A DNA stretch of 64,000 bases from Haloferax marisrubri (lineage in GTDB: Archaea; Halobacteriota; Halobacteria; Halobacteriales; Haloferacaceae): NCBI RefSeq assembly GCF_001469875.2, contig NZ_LOPW02000010.1, forward strand, positions 257,942-321,941. Reading direction: 5' to 3'. Position numbers and translations under genes: made by a program. Under the pieces are notes generated by a model. That model was not told where the DNA came from and ran no database searches. It saw nothing but the letters and a program-made list of their open reading frames with translations. The first letter of the stretch is position 1. Every line of letters starts with the position of its first letter. Below are positions 36,531-45,242 of this stretch, in pieces.

Positions 36531-36956
36531 TTACTGGGTGACCAAGACGATTCCGACGACCGCGAACGCGATTCCCGTGAGTTTCGTCACGGTCAGTTCG
36601 TCTCCGAGAACGATCATCCCGATGACAGCCGCGACGACGAAGTACATCGCACCGAGCGTGGAGACGACTGTCGTCGACCCACGCGTGAACCCGATGTACA
36701 TCGAGATGAGGCCAATTCCGGTGAACAACCCGGCCACGCCGGCGAGTAGTCCCCCTCTCGCGGTGACTGCGAGCGACGCGTCTGAGACGATGATGAAGCC
36801 GAACGCGAGAAGCGCCGCGACGAGATACGAGATTGCGGCGGCGGTCCTCGGGTCGATGGACTCCGACGCGGCGTTGCCTAAGATGATCCAAATCCCCCAC
36901 GTCACCATCGTAATCAGGCCGAACAACACAGCCGAGTCCATCTCTGGGAGTCCCAT
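36531..36956 (-). CDS. Half-size EamA/DMT-type membrane transporter
   Basis: The 141-residue protein is a single EamA repeat with five TM helices: FGLITMVTWGIWIILGNAAS, AAISYLVAALLAFGFIIVS, GLLAGVAGLFTGIGLISMYI, STLGAMYFVVAAVIGMIVLG, LTGIAFAVVGIVLVTQ. Half-size members work as dimers; usual substrates are metabolites or drugs. Its position directly upstream of thiC suggests, but does not prove, transport of a thiamine precursor. An in-frame ATG five codons later (MDSAV) is an alternative start. Confidence 0.75.
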   Translation of the reverse strand: MGLPEMDSAVLFGLITMVTWGIWIILGNAASESIDPRTAAAISYLVAALLAFGFIIVSDASLAVTARGGLLAGVAGLFTGIGLISMYIGFTRGSTTVVSTLGAMYFVVAAVIGMIVLGDELTVTKLTGIAFAVVGIVLVTQ

Positions 36957-37214
36957 CGGCCGCCCCTCGCGTCGCTATTCAAAAGAAATCGGACCTCCAT
37001 TATCGTCGGTGTATATATCGGGCGAGCAGTTGGGCGAAGAACTCGACGGTGAGACGCACCGTTCGGAGGCGTCCCGGGCGAGTACCGAGCCAGATACGTG
37101 ATGTCGGCCGAGAGACTGCGAGCGAGTCGGGCGACCCCACCGAAGCGACAGGACGCAGCCGTTCTCACGTGAGGAGACGGAGGCGCGCGTGAGCGCCGCG
37201 ACGACCCGACTCGT

Positions 37215-38372
37215 TCAGCCCTCGTAGCCGGCGTACTCCATCAACTTCGCGAAGATGTCGGTGTCCATCGCCTCCTTGTAGACGACGCCGCTGAGCATGC
37301 CGCCGGGGTAGAAGTTCCCGTTCATGACGTGGTTGACCTTGTGGCAGTGCATGAGGTAGATACCGGGTTGGGCGTCAGCCGTGAACTCTATGGTGTGGCG
37401 CTCCGCGGGCGCGATGTTCGTCACGTCCATGTCGTGGCGGGCGGCCTCGGGGACGACGCCGCCGTCCTTTTCGACGACCTGGAAGCGGTGGTTGTGGATG
37501 TGCATCGGGTGGCTCATGTAGCCCGCGTTGACGTAGTGGACCCGGACGGTGTCGCCCTGTTCGACGATGATGGGCGAGCCGTCTTCGGGGTGGAGCGTCC
37601 GCGGCGCGCTCTTGCCGTTGACGGTGAACACGTCCGGCTTCCGGTTCCGGGGGTCGTACGCCACGTTCTCGCCGGCCATCTGCCGGGGGAGCCGCGAGTC
37701 CCAGTCGCGGACGGTCATGAAGTACTCCCTGTCGGCCGGTTCGTACCCCTCCGGGTCGACGCGGAGGATGCCGTACATCCCCATCTCGATGTGCCGGTGG
37801 GTCTGGTAGTGACAGTGGTAGAGGTGCGTCCCGGGGACGTTCGCCGGGATGGTGTAGGTGTGTTTCTCGCCGGGGTCGACGCGGATGCCCGTCGTCGTCG
37901 GCACGCCGTCGTCCTTCCAGGCCTTGCGCACGCCGTGGAAGTGGACCGTGTGCGGGCGCATCCCGTCGGTGTTGTCCAGCGTGACCTCCATGTCGTTGCC
38001 CTCGGTCGTCCGGAGAATCGGCCCGGGGACGCTCGGCTCGCCGTCGTCGGCGCTGAACGCCCACACCTGCGGGAGTTCGACCGGCCCGCCCATCGTTTCG
38101 AGGGGGTGGGCCGCGTGGCGCGCCGGCGCGCTCTTGAGGGTGACCTGCCCGCCCTGTTCGTCCACCTGGACGACCTCCGGCGGACTGGTGTACGGCAGGC
38201 TCGATTCGCTCGTCTGGGAGACCGTCGTCTCGTCCGCGCCGACGGCGGCGTTGCCGTCGCCGTTCGTGGGCGCGGCACACCCCGCGAGACCGAGCGCTCC
38301 GACGCTTCCCGTTGCGGCGAGGAATTCGCGACGCGACACCGTCGAACCGGGTGCACCGACGTAGTTGCTCAT
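37215..38372 (-). CDS. Two-domain multicopper oxidase, Tat-lipoprotein
   Basis: The ATG at 38372 gives 385 residues with a Tat motif SRREFLAATG and a lipobox-like LAGC near residue 31. Copper ligand motifs are in order: HTVHFHG, YHCHYQTHRH, SHPMHIHNHRF and LMHCHKVNHVMNG. The number of His-rich motifs fits two cupredoxin domains forming a trimeric oxidase. The protein is likely outside the membrane, oxidising Cu(I), organic or halocyanin-linked donors. The operator 66 bp upstream ties it to denitrification. It is a candidate auxiliary copper enzyme or copper-loading factor for NirK; that link is inferred. Confidence 0.85.
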   Translation of the reverse strand: MSNYVGAPGSTVSRREFLAATGSVGALGLAGCAAPTNGDGNAAVGADETTVSQTSESSLPYTSPPEVVQVDEQGGQVTLKSAPARHAAHPLETMGGPVELPQVWAFSADDGEPSVPGPILRTTEGNDMEVTLDNTDGMRPHTVHFHGVRKAWKDDGVPTTTGIRVDPGEKHTYTIPANVPGTHLYHCHYQTHRHIEMGMYGILRVDPEGYEPADREYFMTVRDWDSRLPRQMAGENVAYDPRNRKPDVFTVNGKSAPRTLHPEDGSPIIVEQGDTVRVHYVNAGYMSHPMHIHNHRFQVVEKDGGVVPEAARHDMDVTNIAPAERHTIEFTADAQPGIYLMHCHKVNHVMNGNFYPGGMLSGVVYKEAMDTDIFAKLMEYAGYEG

Positions 38373-38438
38373 TACAGTCGGTCGTTGGCCCGGGGGAGTG
38401 GAATACCGTCTCGGCGGTTCCCGTCTCACAGGAGTTGT

Positions 38439-38452
38439 CCGAACATGTTCGG
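38439..38452. promoter_or_regulatory. Denitrification-type operator CCGAACATGTTCGG (copy 1)
   Basis: A perfect 14-bp palindrome upstream of the multicopper oxidase (66 bp to its start). The rightward HTH gene starts 177 bp away on the other side. It shares the core CGAAC-NN-GTTCG with ten other copies in this island. Confidence 0.75.
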
Positions 38453-38629
38453 CGTGGTCGATACGTACCGGGCGGGGGAACAGTCGAGTCGGGCGTGCCA
38501 GTCCGAATCGACGGCCATCGGTTCGACCGCACCGACGCTGGCACGCCGCGACTTTCATACGCCCCGGAGGTGTATCGGGGTCCGAACCGACGGCGCGCGG
38601 GTCGCGCCGCGAAATCAACTCTCACGCAG

Positions 38630-38998
38630 ATGTCGACCAACCCACTCTCAGACGCGCTCGAACCGGACTTCGAGACGGTGTTCGACGCCCTCACCAGTTC
38701 GCAGTGCCGGACGGTGCTCCGACGGCTCGACGGGCCGATGACCGCCTCGGACATCGCCGACGCGTGCGACCTCCCGCGCTCGACGGTGTACCGGAAGCTC
38801 GAACAGATGGTCGAGGCGGGGCTCTTGGAGAAACGCGACCGCGGCCGCGACGCCGCCCGCTACGCGCTCGGCTTCGAAGAGGTGGTCGTGACGCGCGAGC
38901 CGGGCGACCTCTCGCTTTCGGTGTCGTCGCCGTCGCGGTCGGCCTCGGACCAGCTCTCGACGATGTGGTCGGCCGTCAGCGACCAGACCGACGACTGA
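38630..38998 (+). CDS. Winged-helix transcriptional regulator (HTH_20/ArsR-like)
   Basis: The 122-residue protein has a winged helix at residues ~15-80: FETVFDALTSSQCRTVLRRL, MTASDIADACDLPRSTVYRK, LEQMVEAGLLEKRDRGRDAA, RYALGFEEVVV. The C-terminus is Ser-rich. It converges with the bat-type regulator gene, only 3 bp between stops, and may regulate genes in this island. The ATG at 38630 opens the recognised domain; the open frame further upstream has no support. Confidence 0.8.
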   Translation: MSTNPLSDALEPDFETVFDALTSSQCRTVLRRLDGPMTASDIADACDLPRSTVYRKLEQMVEAGLLEKRDRGRDAARYALGFEEVVVTREPGDLSLSVSSPSRSASDQLSTMWSAVSDQTDD

Positions 38999-39001
38999 GG
39001 G

Positions 39002-39640
39002 TTAGACCGTCGCGTCGTCCCGCGCGAGAAACGCCTTCATGACTTTACCCTCGGCCCGGTGGAGCTTCTCGCTCGTCGTCGATTTCGCCAGCCCGACGGC
39101 TTCGGCGAGCCCGGTGAGCGTGCACGTCCGCGGCGTGTCGTAGTACCCCTCGGCGACCGCCGTCTCGAGGAGGGCGTACTGGTCGTCGGTGAGGAGCGAC
39201 TCCGTGTCTATCGACTGGTGGATGGAGACGAGGTCGAACGGGATGCCGAACTGGGTGAGCTGTTCGCCCAACTCCGAGAGGTTCTCCCGCGGCGCGGTCA
39301 CCTCGACTGTCACCTCGCTGTCGACGATGGTGATGGGCAGTTCCAGCGGGATTCCCACCTCGCTGAGCGTGAGAATCAACAGCGGCTCGGTCGTCTCGAA
39401 CTGCACCAGCGCGCGCTCCGGCTGTGCTTCGAGAATCGTCACCGAGACGACCGAGTCGTACTCGTCGATGGTGGTGACGACGGGCTCGATGTCGGCCGCC
39501 TGTATCTCGACGAGGCCGACGCCCGTCTCGTCGGCCGGCATCGCCGCGAGGACGGTGAACTCGGCGTCCGGATAGCGGCCCGAGAGGTCGGAGACCCAGA
39601 CCTGCTCGGGGAGCGTGATGGAGAGTGTAGCCCGGGGCAT
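39002..39640 (-). CDS. Bat-type transcriptional regulator with C-terminal HTH_10
   Basis: The 212-residue protein starts at the ATG at 39640 (MPRATLSITLPEQVWVSDL). The N-terminal ~145 residues are a beta-rich sensor region (VGLVEIQAADIEPVVTTI, ITIVDSEVTVEVTAPREN). The last ~60 residues form the HTH_10 domain of bacterio-opsin activator-like proteins: LTDDQYALLETAVAEGYYDT, LTGLAEAVGLAKSTTSEKLH. The denitrification regulator NarO of Haloferax belongs to this class, but I do not see the Cys-rich sensor expected for NarO. I therefore call it a paralogue of that class. A copy of the operator sits 41 bp upstream, allowing autoregulation. Confidence 0.82.
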   Translation of the reverse strand: MPRATLSITLPEQVWVSDLSGRYPDAEFTVLAAMPADETGVGLVEIQAADIEPVVTTIDEYDSVVSVTILEAQPERALVQFETTEPLLILTLSEVGIPLELPITIVDSEVTVEVTAPRENLSELGEQLTQFGIPFDLVSIHQSIDTESLLTDDQYALLETAVAEGYYDTPRTCTLTGLAEAVGLAKSTTSEKLHRAEGKVMKAFLARDDATV

Positions 39641-39681
39641 CGGTAGTGAAACGAAGTCGTCCCCGCCGCACAAAGATAGTT

Positions 39682-39695
39682 CCGAACATGTTCGG
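39682..39695. promoter_or_regulatory. Denitrification-type operator CCGAACATGTTCGG (copy 2)
   Basis: A perfect palindrome shared by the leftward regulator gene (41 bp) and the rightward halocyanin gene (101 bp). Confidence 0.78.
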
Positions 39696-39796
39696 GCACC
39701 GGCCGCGTTTCGGGAACCAGCGAGGCGGGTTTTTCACCGGAACCCCGACCGTCGAGTGTCGAGCGGGGCGGGTCCACCGCCTCGCCGCACTCAATC

Positions 39797-40891
39797 ATGA
39801 GTTCGAACGATGCCACATCTCCGACGCTCGGCCGGCGAACCGTACTTCGACTCCTCGGCGGCGCGGCCGTCTCCACGACCGCGCTGGGAGGCGTCGCCGA
39901 CTCCGCGCGAGCGCAGTCGGGGACCGACCTCGACTCGTGGTTCGCACAGACCTCGAACTACGAGGGGGTGGTGGACGAGACGGGGAGTTCGACGGTGACG
40001 GTGACGGTTGGGTCGCAGGCCAACGGCGGGGCGTTCGGCTTCGGCCCGGCCGCCGTTCGCGTCGACCCCGGAACGACCGTCGTCTGGGAGTGGAACGGGA
40101 ACGGCGGCTCGCACAACGTCGCCGCCGAGGACGGGAGTTTCGAGTCCGACCTCGTCGGCGACAGCGGCCACACGTTCGAGCAGACGTTCGACGCGGAAGG
40201 CGTCTACACGTACGTCTGTACGCCGCACGAGACGCTCGGCATGAAGGGCGCAATCGTCGTCGGCGACGCCGGCGGCGCGACCGCGACCGAGGCGGCCGAC
40301 TCGGCCAGCGAGGGCGAGTCGGAGTCCACCGAGAGCGCCGCCGAAGGCGACGCGGACCTCGACGCGTGGTTCGAAAACACCTCGAACTTCGACGGTGTGG
40401 ACGCGCAGACCGGCCTCCAGCGCGTGACGGTCGAGGTCGGGTCACAGGCTAACGGTGGCGCGTTCGGGTTCGGCCCCGCGGCGATTCGCGTCTCGAAGGG
40501 GACGACCGTCGTTTGGGAGTGGACCGGCGAGGGCGGGTCGCACAACGTCGTCGCCGAGGACGGGAGCTTCGAGTCCGACCTCGTCAGCGCCGGCGACCAC
40601 ACGTTCGAACACACCTTCGAGGAGGCCGGGACGTACACCTACGCCTGCACGCCGCACAAGACGCTCGGGATGAAGGGCGCGGTCGTCGTCACCGACGACG
40701 AAGGCGGGTCGAACGCGCAGGTGGCCGAACCGTTCGGTGACTCCGAGACGGAGCGCCTCGGCGGCATCGCGCTGGCCGGGACGTTCGGCGCGATGCTGGC
40801 GTCGCCCGCGCTGTTCGGCGCGTTCATGTGGCTCAAGGGCGAGGGCGGCGAGTCGGCGGGCGAGACGTATCCGAAGGAGAAGTCGGAGTAA
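39797..40891 (+). CDS. Two-domain halocyanin, Tat-exported and membrane-anchored
   Basis: Halocyanins are haloarchaeal blue-copper electron carriers. The 364-residue protein has a Tat leader (LGRRTVLRLLGGAAVSTTAL). Two plastocyanin-like domains follow (~45-155 and ~185-300), each with GTTVVWEWN/T, GGSHNV(A/V)A and CTPH(E/K)TLGMKGA, supplying the His, Cys, His, Met copper ligands. A C-terminal TM helix (IALAGTFGAMLASPALFGAF) anchors it outside. An acidic Glu/Ser linker joins the domains. It is a probable electron donor to NirK or NO reductase. An operator is shared with the regulator gene. Confidence 0.9.
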   Translation: MSSNDATSPTLGRRTVLRLLGGAAVSTTALGGVADSARAQSGTDLDSWFAQTSNYEGVVDETGSSTVTVTVGSQANGGAFGFGPAAVRVDPGTTVVWEWNGNGGSHNVAAEDGSFESDLVGDSGHTFEQTFDAEGVYTYVCTPHETLGMKGAIVVGDAGGATATEAADSASEGESESTESAAEGDADLDAWFENTSNFDGVDAQTGLQRVTVEVGSQANGGAFGFGPAAIRVSKGTTVVWEWTGEGGSHNVVAEDGSFESDLVSAGDHTFEHTFEEAGTYTYACTPHKTLGMKGAVVVTDDEGGSNAQVAEPFGDSETERLGGIALAGTFGAMLASPALFGAFMWLKGEGGESAGETYPKEKSE

Positions 40892-40954
40892 GTCGCCCGC
40901 AGGAGGAGTCGGGGAAGTCGATACCGTGTTGAATCGTTTTCTCGAATTACGCGC

Positions 40955-41152
40955 TCAGAACAGCGACGCGATTACCCCCGTGATATCCACGTGGAACCCC
41001 AGCCGCTGGACTCCCTTGTAGCCGAGGTAGATACCCACGATACCTAGTATCCCGGCGAGGTTGGGTGGGGCCGGAATCGGTGTTTCTATGAGGCCGAACA
41101 GGGCTCCGGCGAAGACGCCTGCCAGCAGGGCCAAAACGAGTTGCGAGGCCAT
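40955..41152 (-). CDS. XapX-domain small membrane protein
   Basis: The 65-residue protein matches the XapX family: MASQLVLALLAGVFAGALFG then ETPIPAPPNLAGILGIVGIY and GYKGVQRLGF. It has two TM helices joined by the conserved PxPAPxxLAG(I/L)xGIxG motif. Function is unknown. It lies beside the remnant of a CGCGG gene on the same strand. Confidence 0.8.
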   Translation of the reverse strand: MASQLVLALLAGVFAGALFGLIETPIPAPPNLAGILGIVGIYLGYKGVQRLGFHVDITGVIASLF

Positions 41153-41200
41153 AGGTGAGTCATCCGCGTTCCTCGGTAAATAAGTACAGCTATCGCCGCG

Positions 41201-41254
41201 ACCGCGGCGACCGCCTCCGCAACCACGAGGCCGCGGTCGTCGGCGTGCCGCGGT
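41201..41254 (-). pseudogene. Fragment duplicated from the CGCGG-protein gene
   Basis: The 54 bp align with 42212-42265 inside the intact CGCGG gene with about five mismatches. In that frame it encodes RHADDRGLVVAEAVAAV, versus RHAADRDLVVSEAVAAV in the intact protein. The rest, including the CGCGG tail, is missing. A partial duplication remnant. Confidence 0.7.
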
Positions 41255-41355
41255 TGTGACCGGACGACAGCGAACAGCACCGGGACGCTGCCGAAGCGCT
41301 CACAGCGCGTGTCACCGTCCAGAAAACTGTTACTCACTCCGGTGTGTTACTCCGT

Positions 41356-41979
41356 ATGCGCCGTCGCGTGTTCCTCGCGTCCGCTCTGACCGCCGCCTCC
41401 ACCCTGACCGCGGGATGCGGTTCCATCGGGTCACCGACCGAACACACGGACCCGCTTGTCGAGACCGACGACAACCCCCGAGACAGGGGAAAATACCTCA
41501 AATTCGGGGCCGGAGACGACGGTGACCTCGCCACCGTGGGCGTCGACCCCACTTCCGGCCCGCTTCCGAGACCGCTCGCCGTCTCGATTTCGCATACAGA
41601 CGACACGGAACTCCGGTCGCTCACACAGCGGTTCGTGGCACCGGACGGCGACGGGTCTCCGCCGAAACTCTCACTCCGAGGGCCATTCGAGGGAGGCCAC
41701 GAGCCCCACCCGTCTGTGTCGCTGTTCCGAGACGATACGGCCACGGTCTTCGAGGTCCACCGGTTCGGCGAGCTCGCCGACGAGACCGCGTTCATCAACC
41801 TCGCGGTCACCGAATGGCCGGACTCGGCCCGCAGACTCGTCGTCGACAGTACCGTGGAACTCGTCGAGACGGGGACGTTCGAGCACACGCACGTCCTCGA
41901 CGGCGAACTGGCGTTCGACTTCTTCGTCGAAGCGGATACTGGCGACGGAACCGCTGAAACACCGGATTCGGCGGGGTAG
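41356..41979 (+). CDS. Tat-type lipoprotein of unknown function
   Basis: The ATG at 41356 gives 207 residues beginning MRRRVFLASALTAASTLTAG with the lipobox TAGC, so it is exported and lipid-anchored. The mature part is hydrophilic with a beta pattern (RPLAVSISHTDDTELRSLTQ, ARRLVVDSTVELVETGTFEH, ELAFDFFVEA). I do not recognise the family. An in-frame GTG four codons upstream is possible. It converges with the CGCGG gene. Confidence 0.7.
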   Translation: MRRRVFLASALTAASTLTAGCGSIGSPTEHTDPLVETDDNPRDRGKYLKFGAGDDGDLATVGVDPTSGPLPRPLAVSISHTDDTELRSLTQRFVAPDGDGSPPKLSLRGPFEGGHEPHPSVSLFRDDTATVFEVHRFGELADETAFINLAVTEWPDSARRLVVDSTVELVETGTFEHTHVLDGELAFDFFVEADTGDGTAETPDSAG

Positions 41980-42039
41980 CTAGACGCCTGCTCGCCGCGA
42001 GTGCAGGCACCGGTCTGGACGTTCGAGACCGAGACGCGA

Positions 42040-42363
42040 CTACTCCACGTACACCCGCGTCACGTGCCCGCCACAGCCGCATTGCTCGACGTACTCGTAC
42101 GCCAAGTCACCGTCGAACCGCTCGGCGAGCGCGTCGTACAGGTACGTCTCCGGGTGGCCGTGGTCGCCGTGGGTGACGAGGTTGACGTGGTGGCCGGCGG
42201 TCGTGTGTTCGACCGCGGCGACCGCCTCGGAGACCACGAGGTCGCGGTCGGCGGCGTGCCGCGGGAGTTCGAGGTTCGCCGACCACGAGGTGTCGTGGAC
42301 GCGGTCGGTCGCCGAGTCGGGCGTTTCGTGGTCGTGGTCGGCGGGGCGCGAGTCAGTCGTCAT
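42040..42363 (-). CDS. CGCGG-family candidate RiPP precursor / rSAM-partnered protein
   Basis: The 107-residue protein has a hydrophilic N-terminus (HDHETPDSATDRVHDTSWS), a conserved block RHAADRDLVVSEAVAAVEH, GHHVNLVTHGDHGHPETYLY, and a C-terminal core EYVEQCGCGGHVTRVYVE. The C-G-C-G-G motif near the end defines a haloarchaeal family annotated as putative radical-SAM-modified RiPP proteins. A SPASM radical SAM enzyme is encoded 5 kb away under the same operator. The product may be a modified peptide, or the CGCGG may be a thiol/metal site; both remain open. The operator at 42404 lies 40 bp upstream, and divergent norB shares it. Confidence 0.75.
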   Translation of the reverse strand: MTTDSRPADHDHETPDSATDRVHDTSWSANLELPRHAADRDLVVSEAVAAVEHTTAGHHVNLVTHGDHGHPETYLYDALAERFDGDLAYEYVEQCGCGGHVTRVYVE

Positions 42364-42403
42364 GACGATTCGAGGAACGGCTTCCGACTCAAAGAGCGGC
42401 TAT

Positions 42404-42416
42404 CCGAACATGTTCG
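42404..42416. promoter_or_regulatory. Denitrification-type operator CCGAACATGTTCG (copy 3)
   Basis: It lies between the divergent CGCGG gene (40 bp) and norB (66 bp). A TATA-like CCTATAGC near 42453 lies about 28 bp before the norB start. Confidence 0.78.
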
Positions 42417-42482
42417 TCCGGGCTGTGAGACCCCGGGAAGCGGCGCGTGTAGCCTATAGCAGGCGTGTGAACCACGACCTGT

Positions 42483-44765
42483 ATGGAGATTCAACGCAAG
42501 ACCATCGCGAAGGCAATCGTCGTCGTGTTCGTCTTCAACCTCGTCGTGATGGGCGCGGGCGCGTGGTTCGCCTACCAGGAGGCCCCGCCGATTCCCGACG
42601 AGGTGGTCGGACCCGACGGTGACGTCGTCGCCAACGGCGACGTGATTCGAGAGGGCAAGACGGTGTTCCAGAAAGACGGCCTGATGAACCACGGGTCGAT
42701 ACTGGGCAACGGCGCGTACTACGGCGCGGACTACACCGCCGACGCGCTGGATTTGAAAGTCCAGTTCATGCGGAACTACTACGCCCAAGAGCGGTACGGT
42801 GAATCCTACGACCAACTCGACTCCGCCGACCAAGCGGCAGTCGCCGACGTGGTGAAATCAGACCTCGACGACAGCTACGAGGGCGGCGCGATTCAGTACA
42901 CCGCGGCCGAGGTGTACGCCCACGAGCAGGTGCGCCAGGAGTACGTCGAGCGCTACCACGAGGGCGACCACGAGCGCGGCGTCCCCGTGAACATGATCGA
43001 CTCCGAGGAGGAGGCGCGGGCGTTCGCGGACTTCGCCATGTGGACGGCGTGGTTCTCGCACACCGACCGCTCCGACGGCACCCACTCGTACACGAACGAC
43101 TGGCCGTACCAACCCGGCGCGGGGAACGACGCCACCGCCGCCTCGATGACGTGGAGCGTCATCGCCATGGTGCTTCTCGTCGCGGGGGCGGGCCTCGGCA
43201 TCTGGCTGTACAAGTCGGTCGAACTCCCCGAGCCGTCGGCCGAGGATATCACGGTGCCCGAACCGGGTGACGTGAGCGTCTTCCCGAGCCAGCGGGCGGC
43301 GCTCCGGTTCGTCCCGGTCGCCGCCGGGTTGTTCTTGGCGCAAGTGCTGTTGGGCGGCTTACTCGCGCACTTCTACATCGAGCGCGCCGGGTTCTTCGGC
43401 ATCGAGTCGATATTCGGCGTGCCCATCCTGCAACTGCTCCCGTTCGCCATCGCCAAGACGTGGCACATCGACCTCGGCATCCTCTGGATCGCCGCGACGT
43501 GGCTCGGCGCGGGGCTGTTCCTCCCGCCGCTTCTGACCGGCTACGAGCCGCCGAAGCAGTCGACGTACATCAACGTCCTCCTCGGCGCAATCGTCGTCGT
43601 CGTGGTCGGCGGCCTGTCGGGCATCTGGCTGGGAGCGAACGGCTACATCGACGGCTCGCTGTGGTGGATTCTCGGCAACGAGGGGCTCGAATACCTCGAA
43701 GTCGGGAAGCTCTGGCAGTTCGGCATCCTCGCCGGCTTCCTCATCTGGGCGGGGCTGGCCGTTCGCGGCCTGAAGCCGCTTCTCGACAAGGAGCCGCCGT
43801 ACGGGCTGGCGCACATGATTCTGTACGCCGGCGGCTCTATCGCCCTCTTGTTCACCGCGGGCTTCCTGTTTACCCCCGAGACGAACATCGCCGTCACGGA
43901 GTTCTGGCGCTGGTGGGTCGTCCACATGTGGGTCGAGGGGGCCTTCGAGTTCTTCATCGTCGCCATCGTCGGCCTGACGCTGGTGTCGATGAACCTCCTG
44001 TCGCGCCGGAGCGCCGAGAAGGCCGTCATGCTCCAGGCGCTGCTCGTCATGGGGACGGGCATCATCGGCGTCTCGCACCACTACTGGTGGGTCGGCATGC
44101 CCGACATGTGGGTGCCCATCGGGAGCGTCTTCTCGACGCTCGAACTCATCCCGCTGGTGTTCATCCTCTACGAGGCGCTCGGGCAGTACCGCGCGATGTC
44201 GGGCGAGTCGTTCCCGTACCGCCTGCCGTTCATGTTCATCGTCGCCAGCGGCGTCTGGAACTTCGTCGGCGCGGGCGTGCTCGGCTTCTTCATCAACCTC
44301 CCGCTCATCAACTACTACGAGCACGGGACGTACCTGACGGTCGGCCACGCCCACGCCGCGATGTTCGGCGCGTTCGGCTTCCTCGCGCTCGGCATGGTCA
44401 CCTACATGCTCCAGCTCTCCATCGACGCCGAGCGCTGGGACGGCTCGTGGCTGCGCGCCGCCTTCTGGTGTTGGAACGTCGGCCTCGTGTTGATGGTGTT
44501 CGTCTCCGTCCTCCCGGTCGGCTTCCTCCAGTTGGAGACGGCGTTCACCGGGAGCTACGCCGCCGCCCGGAGCGTCGCCTTCTACGACCAGCCGCTGATT
44601 CAGACGCTGTTCTGGGCGCGGCTCCCCGGCGACACCCTCATCATCCTCGGGACGGTCATCTACGCGGCCGACCTCGTCAGAAAGCGGTTCGTCCTCCGGC
44701 AGTCCGCCGACGACCCGAGCGTCGAGGACATGGCCGTCGCCGAGGGAATCCTGGGCGACGACTAA
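42483..44765 (+). CDS. norB: Quinol-type nitric oxide reductase, single subunit (qNor)
   Basis: It reduces 2 NO to N2O using quinol, at the cytoplasmic membrane. The 760-residue length includes the qNor N-terminal extension: one TM helix plus an outside domain of ~200 residues (DVIREGKTVFQKDGLMNHGS, FMRNYYAQERYG). The catalytic heme-copper part has ~12 TM helices with His ligand motifs KTWHIDLGILWIA, HMWVEGAFEFF, SHHYWWVG and GHAHAAMFGAFG. Heme c motifs (CxxCH) of cNor are absent, so quinol or halocyanin is the donor. It is followed by a hairpin terminator. The operator upstream is shared with the CGCGG gene. Confidence 0.95.
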   Translation: MEIQRKTIAKAIVVVFVFNLVVMGAGAWFAYQEAPPIPDEVVGPDGDVVANGDVIREGKTVFQKDGLMNHGSILGNGAYYGADYTADALDLKVQFMRNYYAQERYGESYDQLDSADQAAVADVVKSDLDDSYEGGAIQYTAAEVYAHEQVRQEYVERYHEGDHERGVPVNMIDSEEEARAFADFAMWTAWFSHTDRSDGTHSYTNDWPYQPGAGNDATAASMTWSVIAMVLLVAGAGLGIWLYKSVELPEPSAEDITVPEPGDVSVFPSQRAALRFVPVAAGLFLAQVLLGGLLAHFYIERAGFFGIESIFGVPILQLLPFAIAKTWHIDLGILWIAATWLGAGLFLPPLLTGYEPPKQSTYINVLLGAIVVVVVGGLSGIWLGANGYIDGSLWWILGNEGLEYLEVGKLWQFGILAGFLIWAGLAVRGLKPLLDKEPPYGLAHMILYAGGSIALLFTAGFLFTPETNIAVTEFWRWWVVHMWVEGAFEFFIVAIVGLTLVSMNLLSRRSAEKAVMLQALLVMGTGIIGVSHHYWWVGMPDMWVPIGSVFSTLELIPLVFILYEALGQYRAMSGESFPYRLPFMFIVASGVWNFVGAGVLGFFINLPLINYYEHGTYLTVGHAHAAMFGAFGFLALGMVTYMLQLSIDAERWDGSWLRAAFWCWNVGLVLMVFVSVLPVGFLQLETAFTGSYAAARSVAFYDQPLIQTLFWARLPGDTLIILGTVIYAADLVRKRFVLRQSADDPSVEDMAVAEGILGDD

Positions 44766-44768
44766 CGA

Positions 44769-44796
44769 GCGAGGCTCCGTCGAACCTCGCATTTTC
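44769..44796 (+). terminator. Hairpin GCGAGG/CCTCGC followed by ATTTTCT
   Basis: A perfect 6-bp stem (44769-44774 with 44785-44790) is followed by a short T-run, three bases after the norB stop codon. Confidence 0.6.
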
Positions 44797-44954
44797 TGCT
44801 AGCTTTTCGAAGTCGTGCTGCACAGAAAGCGCAAGTCGGTCATCACGTTCGTTCGGAATCGACCCCGACAACAACACCACTAGCAACCAAGAATACCGAG
44901 AAAACGGAACGAGACCCACGAACAGACAGCGAGTAGAGTGATTTTGCTCGTCCG

Positions 44955-45238
44955 TTAGTCAGTTTTGGTCTCTTCGAGGAACTGTCTCACTTCGTCGAGT
45001 TCTGGACATCCACCGAACTGATTGTCACAGATATAGAGAAATACGCCTCCGTTGGAAAGTTCTTCAGCGTGTCCAGCGGGAACCGACAGCAGTCGTTCAC
45101 GGCCAATCTGGTCCGCAAGGTCAGCGTTGTAGAACGTTATTCATCGCGTGCTCCCCGCGATACGAGAAAGAATAGCACTCGACTAGCGAGTGTTGAGTCG
45201 GGCGCATCAGTATGCACGAACGTGAGATTCCACTCCAT
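44955..45238 (-). pseudogene. Frameshifted third gene of the VapBC module
   Basis: The ATG at 45238 opens MEWNLTFVHTDAPDSTLASR and continues to ARDE, then hits a stop. Shifting by one base at about 45141 (GATGAATAACG) continues as ITFYNADLADQIGRERLLSV to EVRQFLEETKTD. The two parts join naturally, giving an original ~95-residue protein. CDNQFGGCPELDEV in the second half resembles the end of glutaredoxin-like folds, but that is weak. It starts 5 bp past the vapC stop, so it was probably translated with vapBC. Either a real pseudogene or a sequencing slip. Confidence 0.6.
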
Positions 45239-45242
45239 AGTC

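Noticed and set aside
39002..39640. Calling the bat-type regulator NarO outright
   Set aside because: The family fits but no Cys-rich sensor region is visible, so the specific name is not supported.
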